Assembly: GCA_009760885.1 (NCBI GenBank)
Contig: CM019702.1
Coordinates: 50,771,738-50,835,737, forward strand
Direction of reading: 5' to 3'
DNA from: Achatina immaculata
Lineage: Eukaryota; Mollusca; Gastropoda; Stylommatophora; Achatinidae
Length of the DNA: 64,000 nucleotides
Shown here in pieces: positions 21,601-31,462 of the stretch. Made by a program: the position numbers and the translations under genes. The notes below the pieces were generated by a model. The model ran no database searches. It was not told where the DNA came from and worked only from the letters and a program-made list of their open reading frames with translations. Every line of letters begins with the position of its first letter. Within the stretch, counting starts at the first letter, position 1.

Positions 21601-22063
21601 ACAAGATAGTAAGTATAGCTGAGATAACAAGATAGTAAGTATAGCTGAGATAACAAGATAGTAAGTATAGCTGAGATAACAAGATAGTGAGTATAGCTGA
21701 GATAACAAGTTAGTGAGTGCAGCTGAGATAACAAGATAGTAAGTATAGCTGAGATAACGAGTTAGTAAGTATAGCTGAGATAACAAGTTAGTAAGTATAG
21801 CTGAGATAACAAGATAGTGAGTAAAGCTGAGATAACGAGTTAGTGAGTATAGCTGAGATAACAAGATAGTGAGTAAAGCTGAGATAACGAGTTAGTGAGT
21901 ATAGCTGAGATAACAAGATAGTGAGTAAAGCTGAGATAACGAGTTAGTAAGTATAGCTGAGATAACAAGTTAGTGAGTATAGCTGAGATAACAAGATAGT
22001 GAGTAAAGCTGAGATAACGAGTTAGTGAGTATAGGTGAGATAACAAGATAGTGACTATAGCTG
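18620..22063. repeat. 3.4 kb array of 26-bp units with higher-order structure
   Basis: About 130 units of GAGATAACAAGATAGTAAGT plus ATAGCT, 26 bp each. Sub-families differ by position: AGATAGTAAG dominates at 20.8-21.9 kb, GAGTGTATCT at 20.1-20.7 kb and GATTGTGGG at 19.3-20.3 kb. A 416-bp block (16 units) at about 19190-19575 is repeated at 19606-19990 with the same internal variants in the same order, a higher-order repeat. The minus strand has no stop codon in any phase of the consensus, so reading frames of up to 395 codons appear in all three frames. Since 26 is not a multiple of three, these are a by-product rather than genes. Confidence 0.95.
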
Positions 22064-23090
22064 TCGTCATGCCCACACTAGCCTCCACACACACAACTGA
22101 TAGTCGTCCTACCAACATTAGCCTCCACACATACAACTGATTTTCGTCCTGCGCACACTACCCTGCACACACCCAACTGGATGTCGTCCTACCCACACTA
22201 GCCTCCACACACACAACTGGTTGTCATCCTACTCACTCTATCCTCCACACACACAACTGGCTGTCGTCTTGCCCACACTAGCCTCCACACACACAACTGT
22301 TTGTCATCCGTCCAACACTAGCATCCACACACACAACTGGTTGTCGTCCTGTCCACACTAGCCTCCACAGACACAACTGGCTGTCGCCTTGTCCACACTA
22401 GCCTCCACACACACAACTGGTTGTCGTCATACCCACACTAGCCTCCACACACAAGTCGTTGTCGTCCTGCCCACACTAACATCCACACATACAACTGGTT
22501 GTCTTCTTGCCAACTCTATCCTCCACACACACAACTGGTTGTCGTCCTGTCCACACTAGCCTCCACACACACAACTGGTTGTCGTCCTGTCCACACTAGC
22601 CTCCACACACACAACTGGTTGTCGTCCTGTCCACACTAGCCTCCACACACACAACTGGTTGTCGTCCTGTCCACACTAGCCTCCACACACACAACTGGTT
22701 GTCGTCCTGCCAACACTAACCTCCATACATACAACTGGTTGTCTTCTTGCCAACTCTATCCTCCACACACAAAACTGATTGTCGTCCTGTCCACACTATC
22801 CTCCACACACACAACTGATTGTCGTCCTATCAACACTATCCTCCACACACACAACTGATTGTCGTCCTGTCAACACTATCCTCCACACACACAACTGGTT
22901 GTCGTCCTGTCCACACTATCCTCCACACACACAACTGATTGTCGTCCTGTCAACACTATCCTCCACACACACAACTGATTGTCGTTCTGCCAACACTATC
23001 CTCCACACACACAACTGGTTGTCGTCCTGTCCACACTATCCTCCACACACACAACTGATTGTCGTCCTGTCCACACTAGCCTCCACACTT
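22063..23090. repeat. 40-bp minisatellite, about 25 copies
   Basis: TGTCGTCCTGTCCACACTAG followed by CCTCCACACACACAACTGGT repeats every 40 bp. Distal units carry ACTATC instead of ACTAGC, showing two homogenised sub-families. It joins the 26-bp array directly at about 22063. Confidence 0.94.
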
Positions 23091-23239
23091 ACATTGCTGC
23101 AGCAGCCCGCCTTTCTGATCAAGTGAGAGACAGGCAGCCCGTACCTCAGGACCACAGTTCTCACCCTGGACCACAGGGTTGTCGGATTGACCTGTGTGTA
23201 TACCGGAGTGGAAATGTTCTGGTCTAGAACCTGACTCTA
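23091..23239. other. Short spacer with no recognised feature
   Basis: Non-repetitive, no domain in any frame. Confidence 0.3.
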
Positions 23240-23545
23240 TTATTAGATTGTTTTACTGCATGTGTGGTACTTTTGTATATGTTTTACAAGAGGTTTAGGC
23301 AATGATGACAAAATGGATATAGATCTCTAATTTGAAAGGTCAGTAGTATATTCTAATTTAAAAAGAGGAAACACTTTAAGTAAAGAAATAGTGTTTATTA
23401 ATTCATAAACTAAACATGTATGTTAATGTGTATGATAACTGGTGCAATGTAGCGTAGTATATTGTTGCTAATGTCATCACATCCTGCTGAGTTAGTGTTT
23501 TTTATAGACTGGATGTTATCACAGATAAACAGGTAGAGTAGAAGA
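23240..23545 (-). mobile_element. Fragment of a CR1/L2-type LINE reverse transcriptase
   Basis: The sequence matches 48290-48600 of the large LINE, with an internal deletion of about 70 bp. Shared stretches include CATCACATCCTGCTGAGTTA and TGATAACTGGTGCA. On the minus strand it encodes SIKNTNSAGCDDISNNILRY, the block upstream of the RT catalytic core. The apparent 229-residue minus frame at 23410-24099 is built from this fragment plus unrelated sequence and is not a gene. Confidence 0.85.
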
Positions 23546-23618
23546 GATAAACAGGAAGAGATAAAGTGATATATACTTAAACACCTGAAAGCAGAGTATA
23601 AATAAAATGGAGAATAGA

Positions 23619-23652
<34 letters not shown>

Positions 23653-24183
23653 AAATAAAGACCGACAAGGAGAGAATAAATGAGAGGCGTGGGCAGACAA
23701 GATAAGAAATAAAAAAGAACAGTCAAAGAAAACAGAAAGAAAAAAGCCGAGGGAGACTGCGTTACATGTTAGAGAAAGAGAGATAGTTATGTAGCAGAAA
23801 TATAGTACTGGGAGAAGTATACATCCTTTAACTAGGAATTCTGGCCTGCTTCTGTGCCGACCTCTACCGAAGAGCGCAGCTGGAGTTAACATGCTCAACG
23901 TCGTAAATAACTTTATGGAGGAAAATGATATTCCACGCGGCAGCTGTACAATACTTAGACTGAGAGAGCCACGGCAATGGTAGGAAAGACTGCTGGTGTT
24001 GTCACAAGAAACAAAATCGATGCAAAAAAGATACACTAGGAGCCACTGCATTATTGATTGACAAGCACTTGGCAGAAGAAAAATGCCACCAAATCTCAAA
24101 AGTGTCCTCGACGAAGCAGTGACAATTATTCATTTCATGAATTCTCAGCCTCTGAGTAACCATTTGTTCCAGATTCTTTGTGA

Positions 24184-24632
24184 GGATATGGGAAGTGTCC
24201 ATACATGTCTGTTATTCCACGTGACTATATAGGAAGTATCCATACATGTCTGTTGTTCCATGTGACTATGTGAGAAGTGTCCATACATGTCTGTTGTTCC
24301 ACGTGACTATATGAGACGTGTCCATACATGTCTGTTGTTCTACTGGCTATATGAGAAGTGTCCATACATGTCTGTTGTTCCACGTGACTATATGAGACGT
24401 GTCCATACATGTCTGTTGTTCTACTGGCTATATGAGAAGTGTCCATACATGTCTGTTGTTCCACGTGACTATATGAGAAGTGTCCATATATGTCTGTTGT
24501 TCCACGTGACTATATGAGAATTGTCCATACATGTCTATTGTTCCACGTGACTATATGGGAAGTGTCCATACATGTCTGTTATTCCACGTGACTATATGGG
24601 AAGTGTCCATACATGTCTGCTGTTCCACACTG
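24184..24632. repeat. 41-bp minisatellite grown inside the hAT transposase
   Basis: About 11 units of GTGTCCATACATGTCTGTTG then TTCCACGTGACTATATGAGAA. The unit translates as SVHTCLLFHVT, the transposase sequence at that exact point; the normal continuation FHTEV resumes after the last unit. Two units carry CTACTGGCTAT in place of CACGTGACTAT, spaced as a two-unit block. Confidence 0.9.
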
Positions 24633-24708
24633 AAGTCCTCGCTTTCTCCATCGATCACCAGCTTGATTTACACTCCCGGATGACTGATACTCAGTGCTTA
24701 GCGAGAAT

Positions 24709-24868
24709 TGTGTACCTACCAGATATCTTTACATAAATAAATGACGCATATCTGGCACTTAACTGTGTACCTACCAGATATCTTTACATAAATAAATGAC
24801 GCATATCTAGCACTTAACTGTGTACCTACCAGATATCTTTACATAAATAAATGACGCATATCTAGCAC
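24709..24868. repeat. 55-bp tandem triplication inside the hAT transposase
   Basis: TGTGTACCTACCAGATATCT followed by TTACATAAATAAATGACGCA and TATCTAGCACTTAAC occurs three times, 55 bp apart (24709, 24764, 24819). The unit translates as VYLPDIFT-stop-INDAYLAL, matching the transposase YLADIFxxLNxLNLxLQ block. Confidence 0.9.
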
Positions 24869-24944
24869 TGCAAGGGAAATGTACGACTATGTTTACTGCC
24901 TTCAATAGAAAGTCGAGTTTTGGGGGAATTATGTTCACTGCCGT

Positions 24945-25029
24945 GGCCTATATAGCTTCCCTACTGTGACCTATACAGCTTCCCTATCGTGACTTATACA
25001 GCTTCCCTACAGTGGCCTATAAAGCTTTC
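24945..25029. repeat. 23-bp minisatellite, left part, split by LINE copy B
   Basis: Units of CTTCCCTACTGTGACCTATA plus CAG. The array resumes at 28040-28250 on the other side of the LINE, so the LINE inserted into an existing array. Confidence 0.88.
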
Positions 25030-27746
25030 CTCATCATCATCATCATGTGCCGTGCCGACTGGCTTTGGCTATTATGCTTCTCCAGCTCAGTTGGTGATCT
25101 CCTCTCACACCATCCCGTCAGACTGTCCAGTATCATTTCTCTTGGTCTTCCTCTTGATCTTCTTCCTTCTATTTTTCCTGTTGTTATAATATTTTCAATG
25201 CCCCCTCTTCTCATTGCATGTCCTATGAAAGTACATTGTCTCTCTCTTATCTTTTTGACAAGGTTTTTTTTGTCTCTCCAGCTCTTCTCATACATTCTTC
25301 ATTAGTTATTTTTGCTGTCCAGGGGATTCGCAACATTCTTCTAATAAACCACATTTCTGCTGCTTCCAATGATTTTTGTGCAGACTTGCCTATTGTCCAT
25401 GATTCACTTCCATATAACAAGATAGGTTCAATATAGCATTTTAGGACTCGTTTTCTAACATTCATTGATAAGGATGTGTTGGTTAATATGTTTCTCATTC
25501 TCTGAAATGCAGTCTTTGCTTGGCCTATTCTGTTCCTAATTTCTGTTCTGCATTTCCCATCTGAAGTTATTACTGCTCCAAGGTATCTGAATTTCTGCAC
25601 CTGCTTTAGAATAGTTCAGTTTAATTTAATACTGCATGCTGGTGGATTCTGTTTCTTAGATATAACCATAGTCTTTGTCTTTTTGAAGTTCAAAGTAAGG
25701 CCTTTCTGTTCATTTTCTTTGACGACTTTATCCAAGAGATTTTGCAGGTCTTGTTGGTTCTCAGCTATCAGTACTGTGTCGTCAGCATACCGAAGGTTGT
25801 TAATATTGTATCCTCCAATTTTTATGCCTGGTTCTGTTATGATTGTTCTTAGAATATTCTCGCTATACAGAGAAAAAAGGTCTGGAGATAGTACACATCC
25901 TTGCCGCACTCCTTGTTTTATAGGTTGATATTTTCCAATTCTATTTTCAACTCGAACTGCTGCTTCTTGCTGCCAGTATAGATGTTTTACAATCCTCAGG
26001 TCTTTGCCGTCTATATTGATGTCTTCAAGCATTTTAATAATTTCATTGTTTCACCTTGTCAAATGCCTTGGTGTAATCAATGAAGCATAAGTAGAGATCT
26101 TTCTGTACTTCTAAAGCTCTTTCTGTTAGTGTTCGTAAAGCATAAATGGCATTGTGTGTTCCCTTTCCTTCAACAAATCCAAACTGTTCATCTGCTATTT
26201 CCATTTTTATCTTTTTCCTTCTTCTTCTCATAATGATTCTCAGAAGTAGCTTCGTTATGTGACATGAGAGGCTGATAGTCCGGTGGTCATCACATTCCTT
26301 TGCACCTGGTTTCTTTGGTAGTGCTATAAACGTGGATTTAATCAGGTCACTGGGAATATAACCACTGTTGTAAATGTCATTCAGTAACTTGGTTATTATT
26401 TTTAGTCCTGTCTCCTCTAGTGCCTCTATTTCTTCTATTGTTATATTATCAGGCCCAGTCGCTTTTCCTTTCTTCATGTGTTTGATGGCATCTATGATTT
26501 CATCTTCAAGTATTGGTGGTCCCTCACAGTTTTCAGCATCTGGTGTTAATTCTAGTCTTTCTCCTCCATATAGCTCACCGATATACTCTGTCCACCTCTT
26601 GTCCATCAGTCCTAAGATGTCGTCTGTCATCCATTTATTTTTAGGGGCTTCTTTTTTCGGTGGTATTATCTCCTTAACAGTTTGGTGGATAGAATATTTT
26701 AACATTTCCCATTGTTCATCTATACTATTTATCTTTGCTATTGCATTGTATCTATTTGTTATAATAACTTTGTATTGTTCTCGCAGTTCTTGGTCATTTT
26801 TAAGAAATTCTGTATTCAGTTTGATGTTTCTCACTTTTCTGCCTGCTTTCTTTACTTTTATTCTAACTTTTCCACAGAGTGGATCATGGTCACTATTGCA
26901 GTCAGCTCCTGGCATGGTTTTTGTTGTCAGTAATGCATTGCGGAATCGTTTGTTGATTAATATGTAGTCTATCTGGTTAAAAGTCTTTTTGTCTGGACTG
27001 CACCACGTTGCCAGTCTTCGAGGATGTTGTTTAAACCAGGTGTTTCCTACAACAATGCTGTGTATTCTTGCCCATTCAATTAATTTATAACCTCTGTCAT
27101 TCCTCTCCCCCAGTCCATAGTCACCAACGATGTCTGAAGTTCTTCCTTTACCAACTTTGGCATTAAAATCTCCCATGACTATGGTAACTTCATGTGACTT
27201 TGTGTGTTTTAGTGCTGTCTCTATGTCATTATAAAATAGCTGTACATCTTCTTCAGAGCTTTCAGATGTTGGAGCGTACACTTGTATAATATTTATGTTT
27301 ATTGGTTGTCCTTTCAGTTGGGCTAGCAGGACTCTGTCCGAGATGTTCAAATATCCTACAATTGTCCTTGCCGTTTGTTCGTCAAATATAATTCCTACTC
27401 CTCGTTCATGTTTCTCACTTCCTGAATATATTATTGTATATTTATCTGAGTTTATCTTCCCTGCATCTGTCCATCTAACTTCACGCATTCCTAATATGTT
27501 GATCTTCATCCTTTCCATTTCCATCTTTACATTTTCTAATTTTCCAGCCTGGAATAAAGTTCTAACATTCCATGTTGCTATTTTGAACTTGTTAGTTTTG
27601 CCACCAGTAGCTTGATGACGATCTGGCCTCACCTGTGGCTCGTGAGCTGCCCTACCGGACGAGGCTGTTCCAAAGGAGCATCCATTAACGTCGTTCATGA
27701 TGAATCGATTATTCTGTTCAAGCATAACTATTCTTGGGAATAACAA
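25020..27746 (-). pseudogene. Endonuclease-reverse transcriptase of LINE copy B
   Basis: The first frame (27746-26043, 567 codons) starts with a short leader, then the apurinic endonuclease: ATWNVRTL, GMREVRW, IQVYAPTSESSEED, VMGDFNAKVG, NQIDYIL and NSDHDPLCG. These residues nick target DNA. RT begins near KKGKATGPDNITIEEIEALE. A 2-nt deletion near 26045 (copy A has the intact DKVKHNE) shifts the frame. The next part (26032-25616) holds [14 protein letters not shown] and the catalytic YADD. An in-frame TGA at 25616 and a frameshift near 25250-25290 precede the C-terminal RGRPREM block. So three lesions, otherwise well preserved. The product would act in target-primed reverse transcription. 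The clade (RTE-like) is judged from the single-ORF layout and motifs. Confidence 0.87.
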
Positions 27747-28040
27747 CAGTGGTTTCCCGTTGCCTTTTGTCGGTTTGTGTACGGACTCTCCGCTAGCCTT
27801 TGGACTCCCTGTCCTACCCGCAAGGCAGCGGGAGCGAGAGGTTTTAAGGCGCCTCTTACCCGCCTAGTATTCCCTTCACTGAGCACCTGAGGCACTTTAT
27901 AGGAGTAGTAGAGCCACCTACTACCCCACCTCGCTCTCTGAGTCTACCACCAGTTGGTCCACGCCTGCTTATTTGGATAACTCCTTATTCACAGGGATCC
28001 TCCATATCTGGAGGACTTTCACCATCCACCACCCTACCGC
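25030..28040 (-). mobile_element. RTE-like LINE, copy B, about 3 kb
   Basis: Minus-strand element with leader (28040-27750), open frame from 27746, endonuclease then RT, and a (CAT/ATG)n tail at 25028-25045. It differs from copy A by lacking a 240-bp linker between MDKR and WTEYIGELY (junction near 26600), and it keeps the whole endonuclease and RT C-terminus. Both copies share the 5' leader up to GCCTGCTTATTTGG. Confidence 0.9.
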
Positions 28041-28250
28041 TTCCCTACCGTAATGTATACAGCTTCTCTATCGTGACGTATACAGCTTCCCTACTGTGGC
28101 CTATATAGCTTCCCTACCTAAATGTATACAACTTCCCTATCGTGACCTATACAGCTTCCTTACCGTGGTCTATTTCCCTATCGTGACCTATACATCTTCC
28201 TTATCGTGACATATACAGCTTCCTTTCCTTGACGTATACATCTTCCCTGC
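28040..28250. repeat. 23-bp minisatellite, right part
   Basis: Continuation of the array at 24945-25029: CTTCCCTACCGTGACCTATA with variants TACATCTTCC and TTCCTTACCG. It runs up to the hAT sequence at about 28250. Confidence 0.88.
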
Positions 28251-28675
28251 CTTAAAGGACATTTTAGTAGAGATGGACGGAAGCGCTGAACATCGGTACG
28301 TTTTTTATGACGAAATGTGCAACATTTGGAAGATCTGGTTTATGCCCTGTCTCAAAATTTCCTCCAACGAAGAAGGGGAGAGAAGCGGAGAAACGTTAAA
28401 ACTATTCGTGGGTCAAGAACCTATTTTCTTGCACGGAAGAGCCTCATCAGTTCACAACGCTCCATAATGAGAAATTATTAACATGATATCATATTCTTGA
28501 CTTCAGAAAGAGTTTCATAGAGCGTTGTTGGCTACATTTTGGTGCAAAAGGAATAACGAGTGTCCTGAAATTGAGAAGAAAGCTGCCATGTTCTTCTCTC
28601 ATTTATAAGAGAGCCTGTTTCTGTGAATGTGGATTTCCACATTTCACTTTTACAAAAACAAAGTTCTGAAGTAGA

Positions 28676-28992
28676 CTCGATGCTGCAGTAGACTCGATGC
28701 TGCAGTAGACTTGATGCTGCAGTAGACTCGATGCTGCAGTAGACTTGATGCTGCAGTAGACTCGATTCTACAGTAGACTTGATGCTGCAGTAGACTTGAT
28801 GCTGCAGTAGACTTGATGCTGAAGTAGACTTGATGCTGCAGTAGACTCGATGCTGCAGTAGACTTGATGCTGCAGTAGACTTGATGCTGCAGCAGACTCG
28901 ATGCTGCAGTAGACTTGATGCTGCAGTAGACTTGATGCTGCAGTAGACTCGATGCTGCAGTAGACTTGATGCTGCAGTAGACTTGATGCTGA
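28676..28992. repeat. 17-bp minisatellite inside the hAT C-terminal domain
   Basis: About 18 units of GATGCTGCAGTAGACTT or GATGCTGCAGTAGACTC. The unit derives from the codons SRLDAA at the point where hAT C-termini read R-x-R/K-L-D-x-E; the transposase resumes as VVMRLRPST immediately after the last unit. The pyrimidine at unit position 17 alternates irregularly between T and C. Confidence 0.9.
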
Positions 28993-29321
28993 AGTGGTCA
29001 TGAGGCTGCGACCTTCCACAGCAACGCCAAATATTAAAAAAGTCAATGCTGCAAGTCACAAACACTTTGTCAGGTACATTAAGGTATATTTTGGTTTTTC
29101 TTCTATCTACATTTAACATCTTATCATTCACCTCTTAGTAATATAACTTTTATCTTGATACACTTGTGTTACTTCACACTGTACTTAACGTACGTTCTCA
29201 TGACATTTTGTCGTCTTCTTCTTTTATGAATGCTTGTCCTGTGATGAAATGTCTCCTGGGTTCTGCCGTGCAAGTTTTCCCTGAAAAAGGCTCCACGGCC
29301 CAACACGTTTGAGAACCGCCG

Positions 29322-29477
29322 CATTATACTAATGTTGAATGTAAATAACAGAGCACAGTTACAGAAAGTTGTGTGTGTATTCTGCAATCTGGTCTACAGA
29401 TAAAAGTATGAGAGCCAACCCTGCCACCTATTGTTTCTGGAGGCTTGATGAACCCAATAGTTTCTTCCGGATCACGG
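29322..29477. other. Spacer after the hAT terminus
   Basis: No gene seen. It leads into the next minisatellite. Confidence 0.3.
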
Positions 29478-30155
29478 AGTGACCACCACTGTGATAAAGG
29501 CAACGGTGTGACCACCAATGTGGTGAAGGCAACGGTAATACTGCCACTGTGGTGAAGGCAACGATAATGCCGCCGCTGTGGTGAAGGCAACGGTGTGACC
29601 ACCAATGTGGTGAAGGCAACGGTAATACTGCCACTGTGGTGAAGGCAACGATAATACCGCCACTGTGGTGAAGCCAACGGTGTGACTATCAATGTGGTGA
29701 AGCCAACGGTGTGACTATCAATGTGGTGAAGCCAACGGTGTGACTATCAATGTGGTGAAGGCAACGGTAATACCGCCACTGTGGTGTAGGCAACGGTAAT
29801 ACCGCCACTGTGGTGTAGGCAACGGTAATACCGCCACTGTGGTGTAGGCAACGGTGTGACCACCAATGTGATGTAGGCAACGGTGTGACCACCAATATGA
29901 TGTAGGCAACGGTGTGTCAGCCGCCGTGGCGAAGGCAATGGTGTGTTAGCCGCCGTGGCGACGGCAATGGTGTGTCAACCGCCGTGGCGAAGGCAAGGGT
30001 GTGTCAGCCGCCGTGGCGAAGGCAACGGTGTGACAGCCGCTGTGGCGAAGGCAACGGTGTGACAGCCACTGTGACGAAGGCATCGGTGTGACCTCCGCTG
30101 TCGTGAAGGCAACGGTGTGACAGCCACTGTGGTGAGAGCAACGGTGTGACCACTA
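29478..30155. repeat. 30-bp minisatellite, about 23 copies, several sub-families
   Basis: Units of CAACGGTGTGACCACCAATG plus TGGTGAAGGC, with variants AATACCGCCAC (29450-29860) and a more GC-rich CAGCCGCCGTGGCGAAGGC (29900-30060). It is open on the minus strand in several frames because its unit is a multiple of three. Confidence 0.92.
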
Positions 30156-30157
30156 CT

Positions 30158-30235
30158 GTGTGGGTGGAAATTGAACCCGGTTCGACTGGTCAACAATCGA
30201 GTGACTAATCCACTACACTACGACGGCGGGACCTA
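30158..30235 (-). repeat. tRNA-derived SINE head or tRNA pseudogene
   Basis: On the minus strand GTAGTGTAGTGGATTAGTCA resembles a tRNA A box and D-arm, and CCGGGTTCAATTTCCACC the B box and T-arm. The spacing is about right for a tRNA, but the stems are imperfect, so I read it as a SINE head. No SINE body is recognisable because the minisatellite begins at once. Confidence 0.6.
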
Positions 30236-30334
30236 CTATCTGGTCTGTTTACACTTGTGCCACTTTCAAATTTGTCACTGGTTTTCTGTTAGAATTCTGC
30301 TACAACCTTAGTCAGAATCGCTCTCTAAATAACT

Positions 30335-30668
30335 TCCCAGATATCATGTGCGATAGAAAAACTTCCTAGATACCATGTGCGAAAGAAAAACTTCCCAGAT
30401 ATCGTGTGCGATAGAAAAACTTCCCAGATATCGTGTGCGATAGAAAAACTTCCCAGATATCGTACACGACAGAAAAACTTCCCAGATATCGTGTGCTATA
30501 GAAAAACTTCCCAGATATCGTGTGCGATAAAAAAATGTCCCAGATATCGTGTGCGATAGAAAAACTTCCCAGATATCGTGTGCGATAGAAAAACTTCCCA
30601 GATATCGTGTGCGATAGAAAAACTTCCTAGATATCGTGTGCAATAGAAAAACTTCCCAGATATTGTGT
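30335..30668. repeat. 29-bp minisatellite, about 11 copies
   Basis: CCCAGATATCGTGTGCGATA followed by GAAAAACTT repeats every 29 bp. GATATC is symmetric and GTGTGCGATA varies (GTACACGACA in one unit). Confidence 0.93.
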
Positions 30669-30862
30669 GGTACAGCAAAAACGATTGATGATCTACAGCT
30701 ATCTTTTCATCTCAGTTTTGTGTACCAAGTTACGCTCAAGTTTTCATTTCTGAGCGATTCGAGAATCCAGCAGTCATGCAGTCTTTCTACACACTCCACC
30801 CATCTTAGTCCCATACGTTTAACTTAATAACTATAAAGAACGTAATTATACTATTCTCTTAT
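30669..30862. other. Spacer with no recognised feature
   Basis: No domain or repeat seen. Confidence 0.3.
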
Positions 30863-31462
30863 ATAGTACATGTCAATGGCAGATATAAACATGTCCTATA
30901 TAGTACATGTCAACGGCAGATATAAACATGTCCTATATATAGTACATGTCAACGGCAGATATAAACATGTCCTATATATAGTACATGTCAACGGCAGATA
31001 TAAACATGTCCTATATAGTACATGTCAGTGGCAGATATAAACATGTCCTATATATAGTACATGTCAACGGCAGATATAAACATGTCCTATATAGTACATG
31101 TCAACGGCAGATATAAACATGTCCTATATAGTACATGTCAATGGCAGATATAAACATGTCCTATATAGTACATGTCAACGGCAGATATAAACATGTCCTA
31201 TATATAGAAAAATGTCAACGGCAGATATAAACATGTCCTATATATAGTACATGTAAACGGCAGATATAAACATGTCCTATATAGTACATGTCAATGGCAG
31301 ATATAAACATGTCCTATATAGTACATGTCAATGGCAGATATAAACATGTCCTATATAGTACATGTCAATGGCAGATATAAACATGTCCTATATAGTACAT
31401 GTCAATGGCAGATATAAACATGTCCTATATAGCACATGTCAATGGCAGATATAAACATGTCC
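30863..31462. repeat. 37-39-bp minisatellite, left part, split by a LINE
   Basis: Units of GTACATGTCAACGGCAGATA then TAAACATGTCCTATATA, with TA indels (37 or 39 bp). The last unit before the LINE has the rare variant GCACATGTC, which is also the first unit after the LINE (34466), so that unit was duplicated on insertion. Confidence 0.93.

Larger units (their letters stand above)
23840..29321 (+). mobile_element. Decayed hAT transposon (ZBED/SCAND3-like) broken by arrays and a LINE
   Basis: Pieces of one transposase can be followed in order on the plus strand: VVNNFMEENDI (near 23900), AMVGKTAGVVTRNK (near 23970), PPNLKSVLDEAVTIIHFMNS (24084-24143), HLFQILCEDMGSVHTCLLFH (near 24160-24215), FHTEV (24625), ARIVYLPDIFT (near 24702), LQGKCTTMFTAFNRKSSFG (near 24865-24920), WVKNLFSCTEEPHQFTTL (near 28405), FHRALLATFWCKRNNECPEI (near 28513), CECGFPHFTFTKTKF (near 28628) and VVMRLRPSTATPNIKKV (near 28993). 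This is the familiar hAT order, ending in the C-terminal dimerisation domain. The 3' end carries GTTTGAGAACCGCCG (to 29321), resembling hAT terminal inverted repeats on the minus strand. Stops and frameshifts are frequent. The 5' end is not visible. Confidence 0.82.

Noticed and set aside
18620..22063. Long minus-strand reading frames (up to 395 codons) in the 26-bp array as a repeat protein gene
   Set aside because: The unit is 26 bp, so the frame rotates through all three phases; all phases happen to lack stops. No start context, splice signal or non-repeat domain.
18346..23090. CRISPR-like array
   Set aside because: Repeats are contiguous with no unique spacers, and the sequence is eukaryotic.
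23410..24099. 229-codon minus-strand frame as a membrane protein gene
   Set aside because: It fuses a CR1/L2 LINE fragment, a GT/GA microsatellite and the antisense of a hAT transposase; hydrophobicity comes from the composition.
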